Below are positions 1 through 7,677 of a DNA stretch of 10,893 nt, in pieces. The stretch comes from Desulfovibrio sp. (GTDB lineage: Bacteria; Desulfobacterota; Desulfovibrionia; Desulfovibrionales; Desulfovibrionaceae). How positions within the stretch are numbered: position 1 is the first letter of the stretch; each line of letters starts with the position of its first letter. Below the pieces are notes generated by a model. It saw only the letters and a list, made by a program, of their open reading frames with translations. It ran no database searches and was not told where the DNA came from. Made by a program: the position numbers and the translations under genes. The DNA is taken from contig VSMX01000027.1 of NCBI GenBank assembly GCA_009773975.1, positions 9,299-20,191 of the forward strand, written 5' to 3'.

Positions 1-1369
1 GGATGGAAAAGGGCATGGTGCCATATTTGCGGCATTCGGCAAGCAGGGGGGCAATGTCTTCCAGCGCGCCTTGATTATCGGAATTGGGCAAAATTCTGCC
101 GGCCTGCCTGCCGCGCAGTTCGCTTACCGCGTCCAGCGCGCTTGCCAGGGTTCCATCCAGATCAAGGCAGGCTGAGGTAAGGGCGCGCAGGGCATCCCTG
201 AAGGACTGTTTGCGGTTCGCGCTCAAAAGACCGGGATAGCGGGCTTCCAGATTTTGCTCAAAGCTGAAATCAAGCACGGTCTGGGCGATTTCGAACTCGA
301 TCTTGTCGTGCAGCTGGGGATTGGCTTCCAGGCGCTCGAGCCAGGCCCCGACAAGGGCCTCGCAGGTGACGGCGTCGAGATCCTTTGGCAAAAAGGAATT
401 GAAGCTTGCCCGCACGTCGATGTAGGGGCGCCCGAAGATCAGGGGCATCAATTCGGTCATGGCTATTGGCCGGTAGCCCATGCGTTCCCTGGCCTTGGCC
501 CAGACGCGGGAGGTAATCAGGCTGCGATAAAGGGATGCGGCAAGCGGGCGCGGCAGAATGCCGATCATTTCCGCCGGATTCCAGTCCGGCATGACGCCGA
601 GGATTGAACGCTGCCCGAAAAGGCCGGGCACTGGCCCTGTTTTTTGGGCGACAAATTCCGCAACGCGCTCGATGCGGGCCGCGGGAATTGATTCCGGCCA
701 CTGGCTTTGGGCGCAAATTGGACGAACCTGCAAAAGATGCAGGACATTGGCGGCATCAAGGCAAAACTCTATATCAAGCAAATCTGTCGCGCAAATTTCC
801 TCAAGGCGGCGGGCCAGGCCGACGAACGAGGCGAGGCGCGGGGAATCGAAATCCTCTTCCCTGGCATTGCGGTAAACATGAACAGTCTTGCCGACGTGCG
901 AGCCGCCTGTAACAGTGTCCGTCTTGCCGGATTCGTCGTCATAATTGATGACGTAATATTGCGATCCGTCGGCGAGGGACCTTGTCATGATCACGCCGGT
1001 AACGACCGGATTTGCAATCATGGGCTGGACAAGAACCTGATCGTCGTCTTCGGCTTGGCCGTATGAGGCGATCACCTCATTGACGGCCTGACCAAGAGCC
1101 GCGCCGTCGTCCGCCAGAATATTGAGCCTTGACAAAAAAGCTCCCGCGCCGGACGAGGATGCGGAATCCTCCCGCCTGCATGATGAGCGCACGGCCAGCA
1201 GCTGGCCCGGCCTGAATTGCTTGCCGATATCTTGCAGCACTCCTTCCGGATCATCCCGCCATTCTCTGACGGTAAAGGAACGCACATCCGGAATATGCAA
1301 ATCCGCATGGGCGGCAAGACGGGCGAGCGTATCGGCCTTGGAGGAGAAGGGGAAAGAACTTTCGAGCAT
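1..1369 (-). CDS. PEP/pyruvate-binding-domain enzyme, L-glutamine kinase-like (3' end beyond window)
   Basis: Reading from an ATG at 1369, the frame stays open to the left edge and shows 456 residues; the C-terminus lies outside the window. Residues 58-80 carry the PEP-synthase/pyruvate-phosphate-dikinase nucleotide-binding signature (VRSS at 60-63, then ED and SGAGAF). VLVQPM at 112-117 and DIEF plus LLQVRPI at 199-218 complete the ATP-grasp-like domain. Residues 260-325 hold MPDWNPAEMIG, RPLAASLYRSLIT, GRPYIDVR and SFNSFLP, a block I associate with the capsule-locus PEP-binding proteins that include C. jejuni Cj1418. Cj1418 phosphorylates the amide nitrogen of L-glutamine with ATP, the first step of capsule phosphoramidate synthesis. 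The usual phosphohistidine domain would lie further left and cannot be checked. The gene follows the TagF-like gene by 33 AT-rich bases and has no clear Shine-Dalgarno. Its GC content is clearly higher than its upstream neighbour's. The PEP/pyruvate-binding fold is secure; the substrate glutamine is inferred. Confidence 0.8.
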   Translation of the reverse strand, partial: MLESSFPFSSKADTLARLAAHADLHIPDVRSFTVREWRDDPEGVLQDIGKQFRPGQLLAVRSSCRREDSASSSGAGAFLSRLNILADDGAALGQAVNEVIASYGQAEDDDQVLVQPMIANPVVTGVIMTRSLADGSQYYVINYDDESGKTDTVTGGSHVGKTVHVYRNAREEDFDSPRLASFVGLARRLEEICATDLLDIEFCLDAANVLHLLQVRPICAQSQWPESIPAARIERVAEFVAQKTGPVPGLFGQRSILGVMPDWNPAEMIGILPRPLAASLYRSLITSRVWAKARERMGYRPIAMTELMPLIFGRPYIDVRASFNSFLPKDLDAVTCEALVGAWLERLEANPQLHDKIEFEIAQTVLDFSFEQNLEARYPGLLSANRKQSFRDALRALTSACLDLDGTLASALDAVSELRGRQAGRILPNSDNQGALEDIAPLLAECRKYGTMPFSI

Positions 1370-1402
1370 AAATTATTTTGTATTTATTTCACAATGAAAA
1401 TT

Positions 1403-2956
1403 TTATACTTGCTGAACAGGAAAATCCTTGTTGAAGGATGCAAGCAATTTTTCCACCCATTTCGCGCCTTCAATATTGTGAGCGATTTTCATTTCATTTA
1501 ATGCCTCTTGATAAAGCGTGCGAACTTCATCCGGATCAATTTCATGATAGTATATGGTGTTGAATTTCTTATTCATTAATCTTGAGGCAATCTTGTCAAT
1601 ATAATAATAAAATATTATATGGCTTTTGCTCAAATAAGCCAGGCCCGTATGGAATGCATAGGCAAGCAGCAATTTGCTTTCGGGATTGGAGTAAACAAAA
1701 GCGCATGCCGACAAATATGGTTTGCCGTCATCCGGCAGTTTTTGAATTTTATTGATTAATTCAATATCATTATTTAATTGCCCAGGTTCCGCTCTTTTTA
1801 TGTTCACCCATTCAGGACGCGTTTTTCCTTTGTGAAAATCGGGGAGGATTTCGGCAATTTCCTCGAATGCGTTTTCAAAGGGCATTACAAGCGCATCCCT
1901 GTTCTGCCTGATTTTATTTTTCCAGGCATCGGCGTTTTTAATTCCGTCTTTTATTGCCGCAACAAGGGTTTCAAAATCATATACGCTGACGCCGCCGGGC
2001 CAATTGGTAATTTTTTGCTCTTTTTCCCGCCACGGCTGGAAATTTACGGCCAATCTCAGGGTTGAAAAAGAGAAAGATTTGGCGATGCGCGAAAAGTCGC
2101 TGACAGCCACGGCTGTTCGTGAAAAAGTTTCCGCCCTCCCGGGGGTGGCATCCAGAATAAATCTTTTTTCCGCCGCAAAACAAGCGCATATTTCCTTGAC
2201 CTCTGGAATTTCAAGATCATGGCGATAGGGTCGAAAAATGACGTTCATGTCCGGAAACTCCGCAAGCAGAGTCCGGATTATTTCCTTGCCGTATTCCTTG
2301 ATCCTTTTTCCGCCCCATTCCTGGACGTGCCAGGAGGCTACAGGGGCGTAAAGAATGGAATCCGGGGTTGAAAATGGTGAATGCTTTATGGCTTCAGTCA
2401 GCACTGTCATTCTTGGATAACCCATGGGGATGATGCTGAAGATGTTCGATGCCCGTGTTGAAAGATTCTGGTTTAGGAAACCGGACCAAAATTCATCTAT
2501 CAAATGCCGGGATTTATCAGGGATGGGAAAAGAGCAAAGCCAGCCATCCAGCGTCGCGCCCAGATCAATATAGGGCATTGGCTTTTCGCCCGGATAGGGC
2601 TCAAGACCGTGACAGCAGCCCAGAATCCTGGATGTTGCCGGAAATATTGCGCTGCGGCAGTCCATGTCCGAAATTATGAAAATATCAATGCCATTCAATT
2701 TGGGTATTTCATTCAGTTCTAAAATACATTGAAATTCTGCTTCCGAAAGATCGCATTTGCCGGAGCTTGCTGGGGTGGTTATTCCAATTGTAACGAACCC
2801 CCTGCTTTTGAGGTAAGCCGCAAGCGGATTTAACCATTCGTCCTGGGAAACGTCGGTATTATGGATGAATAATCCTATTCTCAATGCGGCATCAGGCAAG
2901 ATGCTTAATTCTTCATTAATGCTTTTTGCTGAACGGAATATATGGCTATTTTGCAT
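1403..2956 (-). CDS. TagF-like GT-B transferase, single module
   Basis: This is a 517-residue soluble protein with no signal peptide or membrane segment. The pattern resembles the TagB/TagF (CDP-glycerol glycerophosphotransferase) GT-B family: SDMDC at 96-100, an HG pair at 116-117 where TagF proteins have their catalytic WHG, GYPRM at 179-183, ILYAPV at 201-206, VIFRPYR at 239-245 (RPHP-like, with Tyr replacing His), and SDFSRIAKSFSF at 286-297, matching the TDYSS acceptor-site motif, followed by a FQPW element. Residues 385-517 form a helical tail with NPESKLLLAYAFHTG and DPDEVRTLY. It is a paralogue of both halves of the gene just upstream. I chose the ATG at 2956 because from there the N-terminus aligns without gaps to the start of the first upstream module (IFRSAKSINEELSILP against IYKSAESLNAALSTLP). 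The ATG at 2992 would add 12 residues, but its AAGG lies only one base away. The role is probably transfer of a phosphodiester-linked group or sugar to a surface glycan; the substrate is unknown. Confidence 0.75.
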   Translation of the reverse strand: MQNSHIFRSAKSINEELSILPDAALRIGLFIHNTDVSQDEWLNPLAAYLKSRGFVTIGITTPASSGKCDLSEAEFQCILELNEIPKLNGIDIFIISDMDCRSAIFPATSRILGCCHGLEPYPGEKPMPYIDLGATLDGWLCSFPIPDKSRHLIDEFWSGFLNQNLSTRASNIFSIIPMGYPRMTVLTEAIKHSPFSTPDSILYAPVASWHVQEWGGKRIKEYGKEIIRTLLAEFPDMNVIFRPYRHDLEIPEVKEICACFAAEKRFILDATPGRAETFSRTAVAVSDFSRIAKSFSFSTLRLAVNFQPWREKEQKITNWPGGVSVYDFETLVAAIKDGIKNADAWKNKIRQNRDALVMPFENAFEEIAEILPDFHKGKTRPEWVNIKRAEPGQLNNDIELINKIQKLPDDGKPYLSACAFVYSNPESKLLLAYAFHTGLAYLSKSHIIFYYYIDKIASRLMNKKFNTIYYHEIDPDEVRTLYQEALNEMKIAHNIEGAKWVEKLLASFNKDFPVQQV

Positions 2957-3014
2957 GAGCTTCTCTGGTTTTATTTCTGCAAATGAATTCATACCTTTTT
3001 TGCTGTGTGCGTTT

Positions 3015-3041
3015 AAAAAGCGAGCGAGGCTTGAATAAGCC
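3015..3041 (-). terminator. Weak hairpin in the gap between the two TagF-like genes
   Basis: On the minus strand, GGCTT-ATTC-AAGCC (3041-3028) can form a perfect 5-bp stem with a 4-base loop. Five Ts follow only after another eight bases (3019-3015). It lies in the longest gene-free stretch of the window (about 75-111 bases). The short stem and distant T-run make it at best a weak terminator or attenuator; it could equally be chance. Confidence 0.15.
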
Positions 3042-3067
3042 GTGAAGCTTTTGTCTGCTTTTGCCCG

Positions 3068-6000
3068 TCATTCTTCAGCACTTTTTCTTTCGGAACATAA
3101 GACGTCAAATTCCCGCATGAGATTTTCCACCAGCTCACAGCCTTCAAAATCGTTATTTTCCAGTTTCTCCGCAAGCGCTTTTTGGTATAATTGCTTTACA
3201 AGAAAAGGCTTTATCTGCGAGTATCGCAATATTGGCAATTCACTCCCCAGAAGACCGTTCAACACTTCAGGCAAGCCAGTTATCAAATAAGCGGAAGGGC
3301 ACTCTTTAATGCCATAATGCACGGCAAGCGCGGCAAGCAAATGACTATGGGGATTATTGAAGACTGCCGCGGCGTAGGCATCATTGCAATATGGCGGTTT
3401 TTCTCCAATTTTTTTCACAAGCTCATTTTCACCGACTGGCTTGACTGTAGGCCCTCGTTCAATCGTCACCCAATCTTTCCTTGGCATGTCGTTATAAAAA
3501 TCCGGCAGCCATTCGGCAATTTCATCAAAGGCGCTCTCAAATGGCATTAGTTCTTTTTCTCTGTTGCGTTCGATGATTTCCGCTTCCTCGCGTGGATTTT
3601 CCAGCGCCATTCTGACAGTGTCCAAAAGTCCTTCGTATGAATAGGCATTGAAGCCGCCAGCCCACCGGGACCAGGCTGTAGGTGACGCTTGCCAGGGGCT
3701 GAAATATATTCCTGGGCGCCGGCAAAGAAAGGCGAATGATTTAGCAATATTGGACAAATCTGTAATCAACGCGCAGCCCCTTGAGAATGCAAAAATCTGG
3801 TCAGGATGGGAATCGAATACAAAACGCTTTTCATCGCCAAATACTGCCAGAATTTCCCGCGTCTCCGGTTTTTCCATATCTTGCATGGAAGGCCTGAAAA
3901 TTACGTCAAGATCGGTAAAATTTGCCAGCAAGGTTTCAATTATGCGTATGCCGTGATTGGCGACCCTCTTGCCACCATGTTCCAGATCGTAATCAATAGC
4001 AACCGGAGCATAGACAATGGAATTTTGCGTGGTCTCATTCGACTGGATATAAGGCAGCATGGAGGCGAGCCGGGGATAGCCCACAGGGATAATATTGAAT
4101 TGTTCGGACTTGCGGCGGGAAAACTCATGATTAACAAAACCGTCCCAGAGCTTGTGAATGGCTTCCCGGCTTTGCTCATCAATTTTCATTGGCAGCATCC
4201 AGCCATCGACCAGGGCCGCATGATGTATGGCGCCTGACATATTGAAAGGCCGGTCATCGGGACACACGAATGAATGGACGCAGGCAAGGATTTTGGATTT
4301 TTCGGGAAAAACTGTCCAGTAATCGATATCCGAAGCGATGAAGACATTGATCCTGCCAAGATTGCGGAGTTTATCGCTGGAAAGCTCAACATTGTATTGC
4401 GCGTTTTGCAAGTTGCAGCGGGATGAGTTTTGAGGTGCGATAATGCCAATTGTAATGTAGCCTCTTTCGTTTAATTTGGCAGCCAGGGCATTAAGCCATT
4501 CATCTTGCTGGGCATATAAATTACCTATGTAAAGTCCAACAACCAATTTGTTGCCAGACAAGCGCGCAAGCAGTTCTTTTAGTCCGGATTCTGTCAGGAG
4601 CGTGGTTTTCTGCGTATTGCCATCTGCAAGAGCTTTTTTGCTGGAAGAAGCAGGCTGATTCTTGTATAAATTTTCAAAATTTTCAGCAAGTGTTTCTGCA
4701 ATTTGTATGCCTTCCGAATTGTTTTCTTTCAGCATTTTCAACATGCCCATGGAATAGAGACGTCGAATATCTTCCGGATCAATATCCTTATACTTCAATC
4801 CTATTAAAGACTTGTTCAGAAGGGTTTTATAACCGTCTTCCATTCTGGAATACGCGGATGGAAACGAATTCGGCTGCATAATTTTTCCAAGATGCAAGGC
4901 AAAGGCAAATATAAGCGGATTCATGGAATGGGTATAGATTGCCGCAGTGGCAGCGAGCAGCGTACGGGAGAATTCAGGTTGACGCATGATCTTGTTAATA
5001 GTTTCCGGAACGCTTTGAATTTCTTCTGGATTGCAGCGTTTAATTGCCAGCCAGCCAGGCCTGGTTTTTCCCTGGTAAAAGTCTTTTAGCCAGTCCGCAA
5101 TTTCCGCAAATGAATTTTCAAACGGCGCAACAAGCTGATCCCGATTTTTCCTGATTTTTTGTGTCCATTCTTCGGAATATTCAAGCATATTTTTGATGGA
5201 ATCAATCAATGTCGTATAATTATAAGCAGTGACACCACCGCTCCATTCGTTGCTTTTTGCTTCTGTAGTGACCCAGGGCTGGAAGTAAATTGCGCCACGT
5301 AAAGTCGTGAATGCAAAAGATTGGGCAATATGGGACAAATCAGTAACAAGAGCAAGCCCGCGTGAAAATGATTCCGCCCGTCCTGGCTGGCTATCCAAAA
5401 TAAAGCGCTTTTCATCTGCAAAGGCCGCGCAAACATCTTTTACTTCATCTTTATCAATATCTATCCTGTAGGGCCGAAAAATGACATTGAGATCCGGAAA
5501 ATTGGAAAGCAGCGTACGGATAATCCTTTTGCCATGTCTATTAAACCTCTTCCCCCCCATATCCATATTGTAGTCTATGCCCACTGGAGCATATACAACT
5601 GAATCTGGCTTGCGCCTCTGTTCCTTGATTTCACGCGCAAGGATATGCATCCTGGGATAGCCCTGGGGTATTATATGGAAAACTGGATTTTTGCGTGTTG
5701 CTTCTTTTATATTCAGCATCCCATTCCACAAAGATGGAATCTTTTCACGGCTTTTTTCATCCAGCGGGAATGAAACCATATGAGCGTCAAGTAACGATCC
5801 ATAAATAGTCCAGTTTGGCAAAGCTGTGTCCTTGGCTGTGCCAAAACCATGCGTGCAGCCTAACACCCTGGATTCCTGGGGAAATAGGCCGCAATCCATG
5901 TCGGAAATTATAAACACTTTAATTCCAGAAAGGCGCGATATTTCTTCTCTTTCAATTACAGCCTGAAATTGCGCGGAATCAAGGCAACATTTATTTTCGC

Positions 6001-6190
6001 TTTCAGGAGTTTTAATTCCAATGGTGGCAAAGCCGTTTCGCCCCAAATAATCTGCCAGGGGATTGAGCCATTCATCCTGGGAAACATTTGTATTGCTGAT
6101 AAAAAAAGCGACTGTAAAAGCGTTTTCAGGCAAGGTGGATAAAGCCGCGTTGAGGCTTTCCGCGCTTTTATATATTTGATTTCCAGGCAT
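3068..6190 (-). CDS. Two-module TagF-like GT-B transferase (tandem fusion)
   Basis: This 1040-residue protein holds two full copies of the module found alone in the next gene. Module 1 spans residues 1-510, a polar linker rich in Ser, Lys and Ala spans about 511-530, and module 2 spans about 531-1030. Module 1 motifs are SDMDC 96-100, CTHG 112-115, GYPRM 177-181, VVYAPV 198-203, FRPYR 238-242, TDLSHIAQSFAF 283-294 and YFQPW 302-306. Module 2 motifs are SDIDY 620-624, CVHS 637-640, GYPRL 704-708, IVYAPV 725-730, FRPSM 765-769, TDLSNIAKSFAF 810-821 and YFSPW 829-833. The layout recalls the TagF glycerophosphotransferase GT-B fold, and bifunctional two-domain polysaccharide polymerases are known in other families. 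Module 2 departs from module 1 at the presumed catalytic positions (HS for HG, RPSM for RPYR). The ATG at 6190 is preferred over a TTG at 6193 because AAGGA lies six bases before it. The ATG overlaps the upstream stop by one base, so the two genes are probably translationally coupled. Substrate unknown; family resemblance moderately sure. Confidence 0.8.
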   Translation of the reverse strand: MPGNQIYKSAESLNAALSTLPENAFTVAFFISNTNVSQDEWLNPLADYLGRNGFATIGIKTPESENKCCLDSAQFQAVIEREEISRLSGIKVFIISDMDCGLFPQESRVLGCTHGFGTAKDTALPNWTIYGSLLDAHMVSFPLDEKSREKIPSLWNGMLNIKEATRKNPVFHIIPQGYPRMHILAREIKEQRRKPDSVVYAPVGIDYNMDMGGKRFNRHGKRIIRTLLSNFPDLNVIFRPYRIDIDKDEVKDVCAAFADEKRFILDSQPGRAESFSRGLALVTDLSHIAQSFAFTTLRGAIYFQPWVTTEAKSNEWSGGVTAYNYTTLIDSIKNMLEYSEEWTQKIRKNRDQLVAPFENSFAEIADWLKDFYQGKTRPGWLAIKRCNPEEIQSVPETINKIMRQPEFSRTLLAATAAIYTHSMNPLIFAFALHLGKIMQPNSFPSAYSRMEDGYKTLLNKSLIGLKYKDIDPEDIRRLYSMGMLKMLKENNSEGIQIAETLAENFENLYKNQPASSSKKALADGNTQKTTLLTESGLKELLARLSGNKLVVGLYIGNLYAQQDEWLNALAAKLNERGYITIGIIAPQNSSRCNLQNAQYNVELSSDKLRNLGRINVFIASDIDYWTVFPEKSKILACVHSFVCPDDRPFNMSGAIHHAALVDGWMLPMKIDEQSREAIHKLWDGFVNHEFSRRKSEQFNIIPVGYPRLASMLPYIQSNETTQNSIVYAPVAIDYDLEHGGKRVANHGIRIIETLLANFTDLDVIFRPSMQDMEKPETREILAVFGDEKRFVFDSHPDQIFAFSRGCALITDLSNIAKSFAFLCRRPGIYFSPWQASPTAWSRWAGGFNAYSYEGLLDTVRMALENPREEAEIIERNREKELMPFESAFDEIAEWLPDFYNDMPRKDWVTIERGPTVKPVGENELVKKIGEKPPYCNDAYAAAVFNNPHSHLLAALAVHYGIKECPSAYLITGLPEVLNGLLGSELPILRYSQIKPFLVKQLYQKALAEKLENNDFEGCELVENLMREFDVLCSERKSAEE
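3101..4600 (-). repeat. Second TagF-like module of the fusion protein
   Basis: This is the C-terminal copy of the protein-level repeat, residues about 531-1030. It aligns with module 1 and with the single-module gene along its whole length: QQDEWLNALAAKL against SQDEWLNPLADYL, TIGI, FPEKSKILAC, GGKR, DEKRFVFDS, LMPFESAFDEIAEWLPDF, and the helical tail. It is the most divergent of the three copies. Confidence 0.8.
4661..6190 (-). repeat. First TagF-like module of the fusion protein
   Basis: This is the N-terminal copy of the repeat, residues 1-510. It is clearly closer to the separate single-module gene than to module 2. It shares with that gene NVSQDEWLNPLA-YL (DVS in the other), IISDMDC, the HG pair, NVIFRPYR, EKRFILD followed by PGRAE, and QGKTRP (KGKTRP in the other). 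Confidence 0.8.
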
Positions 6191-7677
6191 CAATATTCCT
6201 TATGCTCTTTGTATAAATTATTCAGCGCAATCCCGTTTCGGTTTGCGATTTTCAATATGTTTCTGGCGACAGCCCCCATGCCTGGCAAGGACATGGATTC
6301 AGGTTTATTGAGTTCGCAAACAATTCTTGATTTGCGGGCAAGGACATCCGCAGGCTTCTGTTGGCCGGGAAAATGAGGCAGGCCAAAGAAATTCAGCAGC
6401 GCGTAATCCAGCCATTTTTCGCCGACTTGCCTGAACCAGTCCAGAGGCGACCTGCAAAAAATATCCGGCAAGTTTGTCACATTTTTCGGCACAGGCTGCA
6501 ATGCCCTCCATAATGAAGCCACAGGGCTTTGCAGCATTCGTTTAAATTTCAGGATTTTTTTTCGCCCCTTCCAGAGGCTGGCTTCACGCAGAAGTTTTTC
6601 CCAGGCGGCAAAATTTTTTTCCGGCGCAAAACCTTTTGCCGTATTTATGGCATTTTCGCCCATCTTTACACGCAATTCTACATTTCCCATCAATTTTTCA
6701 AGACAATGCGCGAGTGATTCAGCAGTATCGGCCTTTGCCAAAAAACCGTTATAGCCATCTTTGATAATGTCATTTGTCCCGGGGCAAGAGGCGAAGCCAA
6801 CGCACGGCAATCCCGCGGCCAGGGCTTCAAGCAAGGAATGCGGACATCCTTCGGCTTCAGACGGCAGGCAAAATAGATGGCTGTCCGCGTAATGTCTGGC
6901 AAGGGCGTCCTGGGAGTTCGTATTTGGCAGCAAATACACGCGATTTTCAATTTTTGCTTCGGCGATTGCGGCTTTTACCAGGCCAAGTTCAGGGCCGGAT
7001 CCAATAATTTCAAGCCGCCATTCCGGATAGTGCCGGCAGACCAAAGCAAAGGCCCGGACGAGAAGCGGCAGCCTTTTTTCAACTGCCAGCCTGCCCGTAT
7101 ATAGCAGAGTGAATTTGCCGTTTTCATCCGGAATGTCCGGCTTTGCCAGAATTTTGGCTTCAGGTTCCGGATTACTGATGGCGACTAGCCAGTTTTGCAG
7201 GTCTTTGGGAAACGAATTTTTAAAAGAGGGCATAAGCAAGTGATAAAATTCCACTTGTCCTGCCGCAAGCTCGCGCAAGCGCCTGTTCATCCACATTTTC
7301 GTAATGCAATAGGGAGGACAGCCGCGTTCGGAAATTATAACAGGAAAAGGAGAGGAGCGTAAAGCGGCCAGGGCATCCAGATTCCATAAATCCCCGCCCA
7401 TCAGAACTACAACATCGGGATTGACTTCGTTGGCTATATTCCTGATCCTGTCCGCGACTCCATGCCCGGCATAAATATTAATGCTGATAATTTTTACAGA
7501 TTCGGGAAAGGGATATTGCAGCCCCTCCTTGCCAATCGGCAAAAAAGTAACATGAGTTATGGCATGGCCTCTGGCGCATAAATAATCATAAAGCTGTGCA
7601 TAAAATTTGGGCACGCCGCCTATGCGTCCAAGATAGCTCTGGCCAATTACGAGTATGTTCATCCTGTCTTTATTCAT
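6190..7677 (-). CDS. Family 4 glycosyltransferase (GT-B) with C-terminal extension
   Basis: This 495-residue protein is a typical retaining GT4 enzyme, predicted cytoplasmic or membrane-associated, moving a sugar from a nucleotide-sugar donor onto a growing glycan. The N-terminal Rossmann domain starts MNILVIGQSYLGRIGGVPKF (residues 6-25) with the donor-side GG-P loop. The linker and donor domain have LLYTGRLAVEKR (191-202), LEIIGSGPE (222-230) and the EX7E motif at E276 and E284 (EGCPHSLLEALAAGLP), followed by GTNDIIKDGYNGFL (300-313), the usual nucleotide-binding end. The GT4 domain ends near residue 370. The last 120 or so residues are a basic, then Pro- and Trp-containing tail I do not recognise. 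The ATG at 7677 overlaps the upstream stop as ATGA, favouring coupling. A second ATG at 7662, directly at MNILVIG, fits the usual family start equally well; neither has a good Shine-Dalgarno. Sugar and linkage cannot be read from the sequence. Confidence 0.9.
   Translation of the reverse strand: MNKDRMNILVIGQSYLGRIGGVPKFYAQLYDYLCARGHAITHVTFLPIGKEGLQYPFPESVKIISINIYAGHGVADRIRNIANEVNPDVVVLMGGDLWNLDALAALRSSPFPVIISERGCPPYCITKMWMNRRLRELAAGQVEFYHLLMPSFKNSFPKDLQNWLVAISNPEPEAKILAKPDIPDENGKFTLLYTGRLAVEKRLPLLVRAFALVCRHYPEWRLEIIGSGPELGLVKAAIAEAKIENRVYLLPNTNSQDALARHYADSHLFCLPSEAEGCPHSLLEALAAGLPCVGFASCPGTNDIIKDGYNGFLAKADTAESLAHCLEKLMGNVELRVKMGENAINTAKGFAPEKNFAAWEKLLREASLWKGRKKILKFKRMLQSPVASLWRALQPVPKNVTNLPDIFCRSPLDWFRQVGEKWLDYALLNFFGLPHFPGQQKPADVLARKSRIVCELNKPESMSLPGMGAVARNILKIANRNGIALNNLYKEHKEY
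6197..6201 (-). promoter_or_regulatory. Ribosome binding site deciding the start of the two-module gene
   Basis: AAGGA on the minus strand lies six bases before the ATG at 6190 and only three before an in-frame TTG at 6193, so it supports the ATG start. It sits inside the last codons of the GT4 gene. Confidence 0.6.

Noticed and set aside
270..716. A 148-codon minus-strand frame inside the glutamine-kinase-like gene
   Set aside because: It is out of phase with the longer frame that runs from 1369 to the left edge and carries clear family motifs; its own product is Arg/Pro-rich and shows no motif.
707..1066. A 119-codon plus-strand frame
   Set aside because: It is antisense to the ATP-binding domain of the glutamine-kinase-like gene; no motif and no plausible context.
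1370..1402. Promoter for the glutamine-kinase-like gene in the AT-rich gap
   Set aside because: A TATAAA-like hexamer occurs near the end of the upstream gene but has no convincing -35 partner, and AT-richness alone is not evidence.
3806..4237. A 143-codon plus-strand frame
   Set aside because: It lies antisense to module 2 of the two-module protein, has no recognisable domain, and reads as a shadow of a conserved coding region.
6188..6193. TTG start at 6193 for the two-module gene
   Set aside because: The ATG at 6190 directly follows and has the better Shine-Dalgarno spacing.
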